Source: Bacteroidales bacterium (GTDB lineage: Bacteria; Bacteroidota; Bacteroidia; Bacteroidales; Muribaculaceae). Taken from it: a DNA stretch of 64,000 nt. The stretch's first letter is position 1. The number at the start of each line of letters is the position of its first letter. The stretch is taken from assembly GCA_003150235.1 (NCBI GenBank), contig QAMW01000003.1:1-64000 (forward strand). The letters run 5' to 3'. A model generated the notes under the pieces. The model searched no databases, was not told the origin of the DNA, and worked only from the letters and a program-made list of their open reading frames with translations. The position numbers and the translations under genes were made by a program. Shown one piece after another: positions 1 to 7,452 of the stretch.

Positions 1-299
1 CCCCGGCTACACAAAGATTATCCCTGACGGGAAACCAATCCCCACCCTCTGAAAACTGATAACTTTTTGTCCACACCGCGTAGCTGTAGGGTCGCCTGGA
101 AGGGCGACCGCCCCGCATCCCCAACGGCTTCGGGGTTATAAAATGACCTTAAGGTCCTTCGAGCCCTTCGAGACCCTAAAGACTCACAACTGAAAACTGA
201 CGACTGAAAACTGACAACTGACAACTGGAATCTGACAACTCCCCACAAAAAAGCGCGACTCCGAATGGGAACCGCGCTTTATATCGCGTAAGCCTATGA
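1..299. repeat. Intergenic repeat patch at the window edge
   Basis: No gene is seen here. The stretch holds three dispersed repeat types found again elsewhere in the window: a REP-like hairpin (GGTCGCC, loop TGGAAG, GGCGACC at 90-109, preceded by GCGTAGCTGTAG), a run of CCTTAAGG-type words around 145-180, and several copies of the word CTGACAACTG / CTGAAAACTG at 185-238. The first 40 bases (ggctacac...ccctgacgggaaa) match a repeat seen again near 40050-40080. Confidence 0.7.
247..280 (-). terminator. Rho-independent terminator of the secreted hypothetical gene
   Basis: An eight-base perfect stem (AAAGCGCG at 250-257 with CGCGCTTT at 273-280) is followed, reading leftward, by a run of U in the transcript (A run at 247-252). 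It lies 20 bases past the stop of the minus-strand gene 300-1028. Confidence 0.75.
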
Positions 300-1028
300 T
301 TATTTCTTGGCTGCATTCACATGGCGACACGCCACATGATTCACGATGTTCATGCTATCCTGCTTTGCCACGCTTTCCATCTTCACTCCTTCCGGAGTGA
401 CAGCATCACCATATTTCACACTTCCGAGAAGCTTGTGGAGATACTCATCTTTCTTCGCCATCCCTTCATCGGTCGTAATTACCTTCATGAGCAACGCGGG
501 ATGCGCATATTTCCGAAGATAGACTCCTGTACAATTAGCATATTTCCCCATGTATGGCTCAGGAAGCCTCATGTCGTAGATATATGCCACATCGGCATTT
601 CCATACTGCGACATGTCATCAAGCTGAATTTTCCTGATGCTACTGCTTACATCTTTATCGCTATCCCCCAAAGCCGCATGAAGTTCGCGTTCCAGAGTGC
701 CATGCAGCATCGGTATGGTTGACGAGACCACCGGATAGAGCAACACACCCTCCCCGCTGTCCGACTCAAGTGTCACGGGATGCAGCGCAATCACGCGGTC
801 ACTTTCATACAACGCGTCACTCGGCTTGTAATTCTTGTTGACGACAAGTACGTCGACACCATCCTTGTCAACAACGTGAAATCCCTGCGGATACACGATG
901 CTCACATCAGTCGCCGTGGCATTACCTCCATCCAAACCTTGATAACACTTGTCAAATACCTCATTTTGTGCCTGTACGCTTCCCATAAAAAAGACAATCC
1001 CGGCAACTAAAAAACCTCTTCTTTTCAT
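300..1028 (-). CDS. Secreted protein of unknown function
   Basis: A 242-residue protein beginning MKRRGFLVAG. This start is chosen because it gives a clean signal peptide (Lys-Arg-Arg, hydrophobic core, cleavage near VQAQ-NE); the open frame continues 22 codons upstream without a plausible N-terminus. The mature part is predicted soluble, with no motif I recognise; a DSDKDVSSS segment and a stretch ending KLLGSVKYGD lie in the second half. It stands alone with its own terminator. The gene is probably real because of the signal peptide and terminator, but its function is unknown. Confidence 0.7.
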   Translation of the reverse strand: MKRRGFLVAGIVFFMGSVQAQNEVFDKCYQGLDGGNATATDVSIVYPQGFHVVDKDGVDVLVVNKNYKPSDALYESDRVIALHPVTLESDSGEGVLLYPVVSSTIPMLHGTLERELHAALGDSDKDVSSSIRKIQLDDMSQYGNADVAYIYDMRLPEPYMGKYANCTGVYLRKYAHPALLMKVITTDEGMAKKDEYLHKLLGSVKYGDAVTPEGVKMESVAKQDSMNIVNHVACRHVNAAKK

Positions 1029-1248
1029 CGTATCTATATATATATCAATAATTTCACAAATATAACATCTCCAATCCATTTTTACAAACCCCATCTAAAA
1101 AAATAAACTCTCGACATCCCACGAAAGATTCCAATAGGAAGTGCAACTGGCATTTCCTCACTCCTCCTCAGGGGAAGGCCGCGCGCCGAGGGGGCTGGGT
1201 AAGCCCCCGTTGAGGGCAACGCCGATTAATGTATTTTTCACCAGAAAT

Positions 1249-2279
1249 TACCTGCAACACAAAAAAGGAGACCGAAGTCTCCCTGCGATTAAGTAACTTT
1301 GTGTTGGTAAAATGAAATATAATCACCTAACCGCGGAGCAAAGATACACAATAGACGTGTTACTCCGGCAAAAAAAGAGCAGAAAAGAGATTGCGCAGAC
1401 CATAGGAGTGTCGCAATCTACCCTCTGCAGAGAGTTGAAGCGCAACAGTGGTCAACGCGGCTACCACTGGCAAAAGGCGCAGGTAAAAGCCGCTGACCGG
1501 CAGCGACGGTTGCAGAACTACAGGAGTCTAACGCTTGAAATACGTAATTTTATCCGCATTAAGATGCGTGAGGAACAATGGTCCCCGGCTCAGATTGCAG
1601 GATGGTTACGTAAGCAAGGCAGGAAAAGTGTCTGCGTGGAAACGATTTATGCCTACATCCGTACGGACAAAGATAATGGAGGGGATCTATGGAAGCATTG
1701 TCGCCATCAGCTCAAACATCGAAAGCGTCAGGTCTCGGCTCCGTATGTGGCAGTACAGGACCGCACTATGATCGATGACCGTCCGGCTGAATGGGATGGC
1801 TCCACACCGGGTGATTTCGAGATGGACACAATTGTCGGAAAGGATGGCAAGGGAGCAATCGTGACATTGGTCGAAAGGAATACCAACTTTACGCTGGCAC
1901 GTAAACTGCCACAGGGAAAGAATGCCAAGGCTCTGGCGCAGACAGTCATTCTCATGCTGCTGCCTTATATAGGCAAAATCAGGTCGATAACCACCGATAA
2001 CGGCAGTGAGTTTGCCGAGCATCTGCTCATAGCCAAGCGACTGAGAACCAAAATATTTTTTGCGCATCCTTATTCTTCCTGGGAAAAGGGTTGTATCGAA
2101 TACCACAACAAATTAATAAGGCAATACATCCCAAAAGGAACGGACTTTGATTCTATATCTGACGAAATGCTCAAGGAGATTATCATTAAAATAAACAGAC
2201 GACCGAGGTTGAAGCTTGGTTTTTCAACCCCCGTCGCCGAGTTCTTCAAATTTATTGCCTAATTTTGCACTTGCAGGTA
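1249..2279 (+). mobile_element. IS30-family insertion sequence
   Basis: About 1.03 kb bounded by imperfect inverted repeats: TACCTGCAACACAAAA at 1249-1264 on the left and its complement (TTTTGCACTTGCAGGTA) at 2263-2279 on the right, which begins directly after the transposase stop codon. A perfect hairpin (GGAGAC, loop CGAA, GTCTCC, 1267-1282) just inside the left end could insulate the transposase from outside transcription, and a TAACTTTG -7 box at 1294-1301 fits an internal promoter. I could not identify a clear target duplication. The element looks intact. Confidence 0.8.
1312..2262 (+). CDS. IS30-family transposase
   Basis: A 316-residue DDE transposase of typical IS30 length. The N-terminus carries a helix-turn-helix (LTAEQRYTIDVLLRQKKSR, then IAQTIGVSQSTLCRELKRN, about residues 6-48) that binds the inverted repeats. 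The C-terminal RNase H-like integrase core shows the three acidic motifs: first Asp in GDFEMDTIVG, second in SITTDNGSEF, and the catalytic Glu in SSWEKGCIEYHNKLIRQY, followed by the family signature RPRLKLGFSTPVAEF. Start ATG lies 10 bases after the inferred -7 box. No disruption is visible, so it may be active. Confidence 0.95.
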   Translation: MKYNHLTAEQRYTIDVLLRQKKSRKEIAQTIGVSQSTLCRELKRNSGQRGYHWQKAQVKAADRQRRLQNYRSLTLEIRNFIRIKMREEQWSPAQIAGWLRKQGRKSVCVETIYAYIRTDKDNGGDLWKHCRHQLKHRKRQVSAPYVAVQDRTMIDDRPAEWDGSTPGDFEMDTIVGKDGKGAIVTLVERNTNFTLARKLPQGKNAKALAQTVILMLLPYIGKIRSITTDNGSEFAEHLLIAKRLRTKIFFAHPYSSWEKGCIEYHNKLIRQYIPKGTDFDSISDEMLKEIIIKINRRPRLKLGFSTPVAEFFKFIA

Positions 2280-2653
2280 GAATCTGCGGAATTGCATTAG
2301 AAAGCTCCCTCTTATATTGCAGTCCAGGAGCGACAGCAAAGATACAAAAGGAACGGATGAAATGCAAAGTTGCCCGAAGGGATAATCCCCATACGCCAAT
2401 GTATCCACAAGCTACGTACTATACCGGATGGAATGCTCTGTCTGCTACGCTCTGATGCTATGGGGATTGCCCCTCACGGGGCAAAATCTCGTTAACCGCG
2501 GGCAGCGCCGGAGGTGCGCCCGTGGACACACAGTCTTCCCTTGATTATCGACCCCGGAGCGGGTCGCATAAAATAACAGGATAATTATCTCGACGCAAGC
2601 TTTGTAATTAGATTAATATTAATTACATTTGAATCCAATCAAATTATAATAGT
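2280..2653. other. Gene-free stretch between IS30 and the Y1 transposase
   Basis: No coding region is supported. The first half is unannotated DNA with a leftward TATCTTTG-like box near 2340; the second half (from 2468) is the left arm of the inverted-repeat element around the Y1 transposase. Confidence 0.5.
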
Positions 2654-3220
2654 ATGAGCAATGTCTGTTCCCTCCATCACATCGTAATGGCAACACATTC
2701 ACGAAACAAGTCCATCTCCCCGCAATACAGCGAAGAACTTTACAAATATATCTGTGGCATAGCCAAAAACCAAAAGTGTAAAGTAATACAGATTGGTGGT
2801 ATTGAAGATCACATTCATATCTTAATTGATGTACATCAAGATGTGGCAATCTCAGTCCTTATGCGCGAGATTAAGCGAGGTTCAAGTATATGGATGAACC
2901 AGAGCCGAAGTAAATTTCCTGCATTCACAAGATGGGGAGAAGGATATTATGCCTTCTCAGTGTCTGCCACCCATAAATCCGCAGTGGCGCAATATATTAT
3001 GAATCAAACCGAGCATCATCGCGCTATTTCCCCACGGGAGGAACTTATCCGTTTTTTAGATAAAAACAGTATTGAATATAATCCCCCTATATATCAATTA
3101 AATAAATGTCGGTTAGGCGACCCGCTTCGGGGTCGTGTGGGAGTGGTGGTGACCGCGTGTCCACGGGTGCCCCAATCGGGGCTACCCGCGGTTAACAACA
3201 TTTTTGCCCCTCACGGGGCA
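2468..3220 (+). mobile_element. Y1-transposase unit flanked by long inverted palindromic repeats
   Basis: The left arm (2468-2570) and right arm (about 3116-3220) are imperfect inverted copies of each other. Both contain, in mirror order, the palindrome GCCCCTCACGGGGC, the word GTTAACCGCGGG (as its complement on the right), CCCGTGGACAC, and a hairpin based on GCGACCCGC...GGGTCG. Related palindromes occur at 52.4-52.8 and 53.9-54.3 kb. Known biology: IS200/IS605 and RAYT enzymes recognise hairpins near the ends of single-stranded DNA. The exact ends of the mobile unit are an inference. Confidence 0.6.
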
Positions 3221-3295
3221 AATGCCTGGAGCGTGGGGCAAAAAAGAGGGTGCATCGTTGATACACCCTCCTGTCTTTTAATGGCGATAGCCTGA
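2654..3295 (+). CDS. IS200/IS605-type Y1 (HUH) transposase, C-terminus extended into repeat DNA
   Basis: A 213-residue frame whose first ~153 residues are a TnpA/Y1 transposase. The HUH metal-binding motif is in EDHIHILIDVH (near residue 54), and the catalytic Tyr is in AQYIMNQTEHHR (near residue 115). Such proteins normally end soon after a segment like NSIEYNPPIY, seen here at about residue 140. The remaining ~60 residues are translated from the right palindromic repeat and are low-complexity in character, so the native stop has probably been lost or the frame is accidental there. No accessory tnpB is present. Confidence 0.8.
   Translation: MSNVCSLHHIVMATHSRNKSISPQYSEELYKYICGIAKNQKCKVIQIGGIEDHIHILIDVHQDVAISVLMREIKRGSSIWMNQSRSKFPAFTRWGEGYYAFSVSATHKSAVAQYIMNQTEHHRAISPREELIRFLDKNSIEYNPPIYQLNKCRLGDPLRGRVGVVVTACPRVPQSGLPAVNNIFAPHGANAWSVGQKRGCIVDTPSCLLMAIA
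3240..3270 (-). terminator. Terminator of the ilv operon
   Basis: A seven-base stem (GAGGGTG at 3246-3252, CACCCTC at 3264-3270) followed on the transcript by a U run, 26 bases beyond the ilvC stop codon. Confidence 0.75.
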
Positions 3296-4339
3296 TTAGT
3301 TATTTTCGGGACGCAGTTTGCGTACGGTGACTGCAGTCTGCCACATCTCGCTCTCGCGGAGAGCCTTCAGCTCTTCCTCGAGTTTCTCACGGTAGTCGGG
3401 CTTCGAGTTGCTGTCGATTGAAATCTGAGCCTCGTTACCACACTTCACGCTCTCATAAAGACGCTCGACAACAGGCTTGATTGCGTCATGGAACGGACCC
3501 ATCCAGTCAAGCGCACCACGCTGTGCGGTAGTAGAGCAGTTGGCATACATCCAGTCCATACCGTTTTTGGCAAAGAGCGGCATTAGCGATTGTGTGAGCT
3601 CCTCAACTGTCTCGTTGAACGCCTCGGAGGGAGTGTGTCCGTTTTCACGAAGCACCTCATACTGCGCGAGTAGCAATCCCTGGATGGCACCCATCAGCGA
3701 ACCGCGCTCACCGGTAAGGTCGGAGGTAGCCTCACGCTTGAAAGTGGTCTCGAAAAGATAGCCTGAACCGATACCGATACCAAGGGCGATGGTGCGTTCA
3801 AGCGCACGTCCTGTATAATCCTGCTCAACAGCGTAAGAAGAGTTCAGACCACGACCTTCAAGGAACATTGTGCGGAGTGATGTACCGGATCCTTTGGGAG
3901 CCACAAGTATCACGTCGACATCCTTCGGGGGTACCACGCCTGTGCGGTCGCTCCATGTGATAGCGAAGCCGTGAGAGAAATAGAGAGCCTTTCCGGGAGT
4001 AAGATGCTCCTTGATTACAGGCCATACCGACATCACGGCAGCGTCAGAGAGAAGACACATGATGATAGTGCCGCGCTTGCAAGCCTCCTCGATGGAGAAA
4101 AGGGTCTCGCCGGGCACCCATCCGTCAGCCACAGCCTTGTCGTAGGTCTTGCCTGCGCGCTGACCAACAATCACGTTGAATCCGTTGTCACGGAGATTCA
4201 TACTCTGACCGGGGCCCTGGACGCCATAACCAATCACTGCGATAGTCTCGTCTTTGAGCACTTCTCTTGCTTTTTCCAAGGGGAATTCCTCGCGGATGAT
4301 CACGTTTTCCTCAACTCCGCCAAAATTCATTTTTGCCAT
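3296..4339 (-). CDS. ilvC: Ketol-acid reductoisomerase
   Basis: Second common step of Val/Ile (and Leu precursor) synthesis: NADPH- and Mg-dependent isomeroreduction of acetolactate or acetohydroxybutyrate to the dihydroxy acid. The 347-residue length fits the short form. The Rossmann motif GYGVQGPGQ is at residues 38-46, followed by the helical Mg-binding domain with SDLTGERGSLMGAIQGLLLAQYEVL carrying the acidic ligands. It is the last gene of the ilvD-ilvB-ilvN-thioesterase-ilvC operon, 29 bases after the thioesterase gene, and is followed by a terminator. Confidence 0.97.
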   Translation of the reverse strand: MAKMNFGGVEENVIIREEFPLEKAREVLKDETIAVIGYGVQGPGQSMNLRDNGFNVIVGQRAGKTYDKAVADGWVPGETLFSIEEACKRGTIIMCLLSDAAVMSVWPVIKEHLTPGKALYFSHGFAITWSDRTGVVPPKDVDVILVAPKGSGTSLRTMFLEGRGLNSSYAVEQDYTGRALERTIALGIGIGSGYLFETTFKREATSDLTGERGSLMGAIQGLLLAQYEVLRENGHTPSEAFNETVEELTQSLMPLFAKNGMDWMYANCSTTAQRGALDWMGPFHDAIKPVVERLYESVKCGNEAQISIDSNSKPDYREKLEEELKALRESEMWQTAVTVRKLRPENN

Positions 4340-4368
4340 AATAGTTTCTTTTATTGGGTTTAGAATAT

Positions 4369-5133
4369 TTATTTCATTTCGTAATGATAATCAACAAACT
4401 GTATGCGACCGCGCGAATAACAGCCCTCGTCGCCGCATATCTCGGCAAGATATACGCAGCCATCGGCTACAGGAAGTACCCGCACCAGCGCCTCCTCGCC
4501 AAATTTAGCCTCGTGCATGAATGCGATATCGAAGCGTCTCACCACGTGGGAATCGAAGAAATCCATATCCCACTGATTGAGCAGCAGCTCCATGTAACGG
4601 AGGGTGTTGACATGGCGGTTGAAATCACAGTCGCAGTAACGGAAGCGGTAAACCGACTCCTGCACCCCGTCGCCTGACACGGCAGTAAGCCGAGGCATCT
4701 TTTCAATCGGGCATACGCGGTCGGACACACTGGCACGCAACGGCTCCAGCATGGCGAGGTCAGCACCGCAACGCTCCTTTATGTTTATCGCCATCCAGAT
4801 GGAGCGGGCATGTCCTATCACCTCTCCACGGGAATCGGTCATTTCGAAATCGCGTTCCGAAAAATGACGGTTAAAGCCCTCTATCCATGTGCGCAGCGTG
4901 TAACGCTCGTTGACTTTCGGTGAACGGTACATCTCGATTGACAGGCGGGAGAGCACCCACGCAAGCCCGTCGGCGATAAGACGGTCATACCCCACCCCAA
5001 GTTCATTGGCATGAAAGGTGGCGACTTCTATCACACGCGCACCGAAAAGCGTCACCGGCATGATACCCTGCGCGTTACACTCACCTGCAGTGAGGATATA
5101 CGACTGGCAATATTCGCGCGTTATTCCTGACAT
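4369..5133 (-). CDS. Acyl-ACP thioesterase (FatA/FatB-like, double hot-dog)
   Basis: A 254-residue acyl-ACP thioesterase-like protein with two hot-dog halves: the first holds LGVGYDRLIADGLAWVLSRL and the AWV/LRTWIEGF region, the second holds the DCDFNRHVNTLRYMELLL motif with the catalytic-type Asn/His residues. It hydrolyses acyl-ACP to free fatty acid in plant homologues; the bacterial substrate is not known from sequence. It overlaps the 3' end of ilvN by 13 bases and precedes ilvC, so it is transcribed with branched-chain amino acid genes. A link to branched-chain or short acyl groups is inference from context only. Confidence 0.85.
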   Translation of the reverse strand: MSGITREYCQSYILTAGECNAQGIMPVTLFGARVIEVATFHANELGVGYDRLIADGLAWVLSRLSIEMYRSPKVNERYTLRTWIEGFNRHFSERDFEMTDSRGEVIGHARSIWMAINIKERCGADLAMLEPLRASVSDRVCPIEKMPRLTAVSGDGVQESVYRFRYCDCDFNRHVNTLRYMELLLNQWDMDFFDSHVVRRFDIAFMHEAKFGEEALVRVLPVADGCVYLAEICGDEGCYSRGRIQFVDYHYEMK

Positions 5134-5687
5134 TGGCTGCTGCGTGATTTACGAAGTTCCTGTTCTTCCAGATACATGCTCAGAAGCTCACGCGGCGACT
5201 TGGTGACCGCCACTCTTCCCGAGCGTACAAACTGGCTGATGTCGTATTTCTCCAGCTCGTTGAAAAGAGCTTCGGTCTCTTCCTGATGACCGGTCTTCTC
5301 AAGTATCACATACTCACGCGTAATCTCAAGTATGCGCGCGTTATAACGACGAATAATCTCCTCCACCGCACGGTCATCGAGCAGCGCGGGGGTCGGCACC
5401 TTATAAAGCGCTATTTCCTGATATACAATCTCGTCATCGGTATAGAGATATGCCTTTATCACGTCGATACGCTTCTCTATCTGCTTCACCACGCGCTCCA
5501 TCATCGGACGGTCGCCGTAGCAGGTGATCGTGAATTTCGACACACCCTTTATTGACGAAGGACTCACCGACAGGCTCTCGATATTGAGACACCGGCGGGT
5601 GAATATGATTGAAATCTGATTGAGCAGTCCCACCTGGTTTTCGGAAAAGACTGTAAAGGTAAATAACTGATTTTCCATAACTGTCAT
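5121..5687 (-). CDS. ilvN: Acetolactate synthase, small (regulatory) subunit
   Basis: The 188-residue regulatory subunit stimulates IlvB and gives valine feedback inhibition. An N-terminal ACT domain (LFTFTVFSENQVGLLNQISIIFTRRCLNIESLSVSPS, about residues 8-45) is followed by the C-terminal IlvN domain (about 80-170). A second Met four codons in (MENQL) is an equally good start. The gene starts 18 bases after ilvB and overlaps the thioesterase gene, consistent with a single transcript and coupled translation. Confidence 0.95.
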   Translation of the reverse strand: MTVMENQLFTFTVFSENQVGLLNQISIIFTRRCLNIESLSVSPSSIKGVSKFTITCYGDRPMMERVVKQIEKRIDVIKAYLYTDDEIVYQEIALYKVPTPALLDDRAVEEIIRRYNARILEITREYVILEKTGHQEETEALFNELEKYDISQFVRSGRVAVTKSPRELLSMYLEEQELRKSRSSQCQE

Positions 5688-5705
5688 TGCATCGAAAAAG
5701 CAGGG

Positions 5706-7421
5706 TTAATCAATCGGGTAACATTCAGTCGGCGACAGCATGATATGGTCGACATTAGCTCCTGCCGGAGTCATGGGGAATATCATGTCGGTCTCGTCGA
5801 TATTTACATTTAGCAGATAAGCTCCGTCATGCTTCACCATGCGCCCGATAGCGGCATCGAGGGTGTCGCGTGTCTCCACATTTTCCGCAGCAATCCCGTA
5901 GGCATTGGCTATCATAACGAAATCAGGATTGACAAGCGGGGTCTGGGAGAAACGGTCGTGGAAGAAGAGCGACTGCCACTGCCTGACATTTCCAAGGAAA
6001 TTATTGTTGAGCAGGATTATCTTTATATCGGTTTGATACTCCAGTATCGTGCCGAGTTCCTGGATGGTCATCTGGAGCCCCCCGTCGCCGGTAAAGAAAC
6101 ATACCGTGCGGTCGGGCGCACCCATCTTTGCCCCGATAGCCGCCGGCAATCCGAATCCCATCGTGCCGAGGCCTCCGGAAGTTACCATCGAACGCGGCCG
6201 GCTGAATCGGGAATATCGCGCCGAGAACATCTGGTTTTGACCTACGTCGGTGACCACGATAGCACTGTTGCCTGTAGCTTCCGACACCTTGTTGACCACT
6301 TCCCCCATGGTCATTCTGCCCTCTTTAGGGTAAACCTCGCGCATAATCACCTTTTCCCGCTCCACACGCGCCGGCTCGTCAAAGGATGCAAGCCACTCTG
6401 CGTGACGGCGCTCTCTGACAAGCGGGAGAAGCGCCTCAAGCGCCTGACGGGCGTCACCGTGGATAGTGGCATCGGTGGCTATATTCTTGTCAAACTCCGA
6501 GGCATCGATGTCAATATGCACTATCCTGGCATTGGGGGCGTAGGTCTTCACATTGCCCGTGATACGGTCGTCAAACCTCATGCCGACAGCCACAAGGAGG
6601 TCGGCGCGGTTAGTGTTTATATTGGGGCCGATGTTGCCGTGCATACCGAGCATACCCTTGTAAAGCGGATGATCGGAAGGCATGGTCGACAGACCGAGGA
6701 GCGTAGCGGCAACCGGAATGTCGGCTTTTTCCGCGAGTGCGGCAAGCTCTTTTTCGGCACCTGAAATCATGACTCCGTGACCGGAAAGTATCATCGGGCG
6801 TTCAGCAGCGTTGATAAGTTCCGCCACTTTCTCCACATCCGCTTTCTTGATTTCCGGATAGGGATTGTAAGAGCGTATAAAATTGCATTTCTCGTAGTCA
6901 AACTCCATCATACCGGTCTGCGCGTCTTTGGTGAGGTCAAGCACTACCGGTCCCGGACGACCGTTGGAAGCGATATAAAAAGCTCTCGCAACGGCACGGG
7001 GAATATCTTCTGCGCGTCTTATCTGATAGCTCCACTTCGAAAGCGGCTGGGTAATGCCTACGACATCGGTTTCCTGAAACGCGTCAAAGCCGAGGAAAGG
7101 CGTTGCCACCTGACCGGTAATCACCACCAGGGGCGTACTGTCCATGAGCGCGTCACCTACTCCGGTGATAATATTTGTAGCCGCAGGGCCGGAAGTCACA
7201 ATCACGACACCGGGACGCCCTGTTACCCTCGCATAACCTTGCGCGGCATGAGTGGCACCCTGCTCGTGGCGGACCAGTATATGCTTCAACCGGTCCTGAT
7301 AATCATAAAGCCGGTCATATACCGGAATAATCGAACCGCCCGGATAACCGAATACGAGGTCGACGCCTTCACATATCAGCGAACGAATCAACGCATCGGC
7401 ACCTGAAATCTTTTCTTTCAT
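5706..7421 (-). CDS. ilvB: Acetolactate synthase, large (catalytic) subunit
   Basis: ThDP- and FAD-dependent condensation of pyruvate with pyruvate or 2-oxobutyrate, the first common step of Val/Ile synthesis. The 571-residue protein has the full family architecture: N-terminal ThDP Pyr domain with the catalytic Glu in RHEQGATHAA (E53), a central FAD-binding domain, and a C-terminal PP domain with the GDG...NN motif (FFTGDGGLQM through LLNNNFLGNVRQWQ). Lies between ilvD (31 bases upstream) and ilvN. Confidence 0.97.
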   Translation of the reverse strand: MKEKISGADALIRSLICEGVDLVFGYPGGSIIPVYDRLYDYQDRLKHILVRHEQGATHAAQGYARVTGRPGVVIVTSGPAATNIITGVGDALMDSTPLVVITGQVATPFLGFDAFQETDVVGITQPLSKWSYQIRRAEDIPRAVARAFYIASNGRPGPVVLDLTKDAQTGMMEFDYEKCNFIRSYNPYPEIKKADVEKVAELINAAERPMILSGHGVMISGAEKELAALAEKADIPVAATLLGLSTMPSDHPLYKGMLGMHGNIGPNINTNRADLLVAVGMRFDDRITGNVKTYAPNARIVHIDIDASEFDKNIATDATIHGDARQALEALLPLVRERRHAEWLASFDEPARVEREKVIMREVYPKEGRMTMGEVVNKVSEATGNSAIVVTDVGQNQMFSARYSRFSRPRSMVTSGGLGTMGFGLPAAIGAKMGAPDRTVCFFTGDGGLQMTIQELGTILEYQTDIKIILLNNNFLGNVRQWQSLFFHDRFSQTPLVNPDFVMIANAYGIAAENVETRDTLDAAIGRMVKHDGAYLLNVNIDETDMIFPMTPAGANVDHIMLSPTECYPID

Positions 7422-7452
7422 CTATATATGTTTTCTTTAGATAGCCTGCTTG

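Noticed and set aside
2216..2455. A 79-codon frame running out of the IS30 3' end
   Set aside because: It overlaps the transposase C-terminus and inverted repeat, has no plausible start and no protein-like pattern.
5829..6764. A 311-codon plus-strand open frame opposite ilvB
   Set aside because: It is antisense to a clearly conserved catalytic gene, has no recognisable motif and arises from the codon bias of the real frame.
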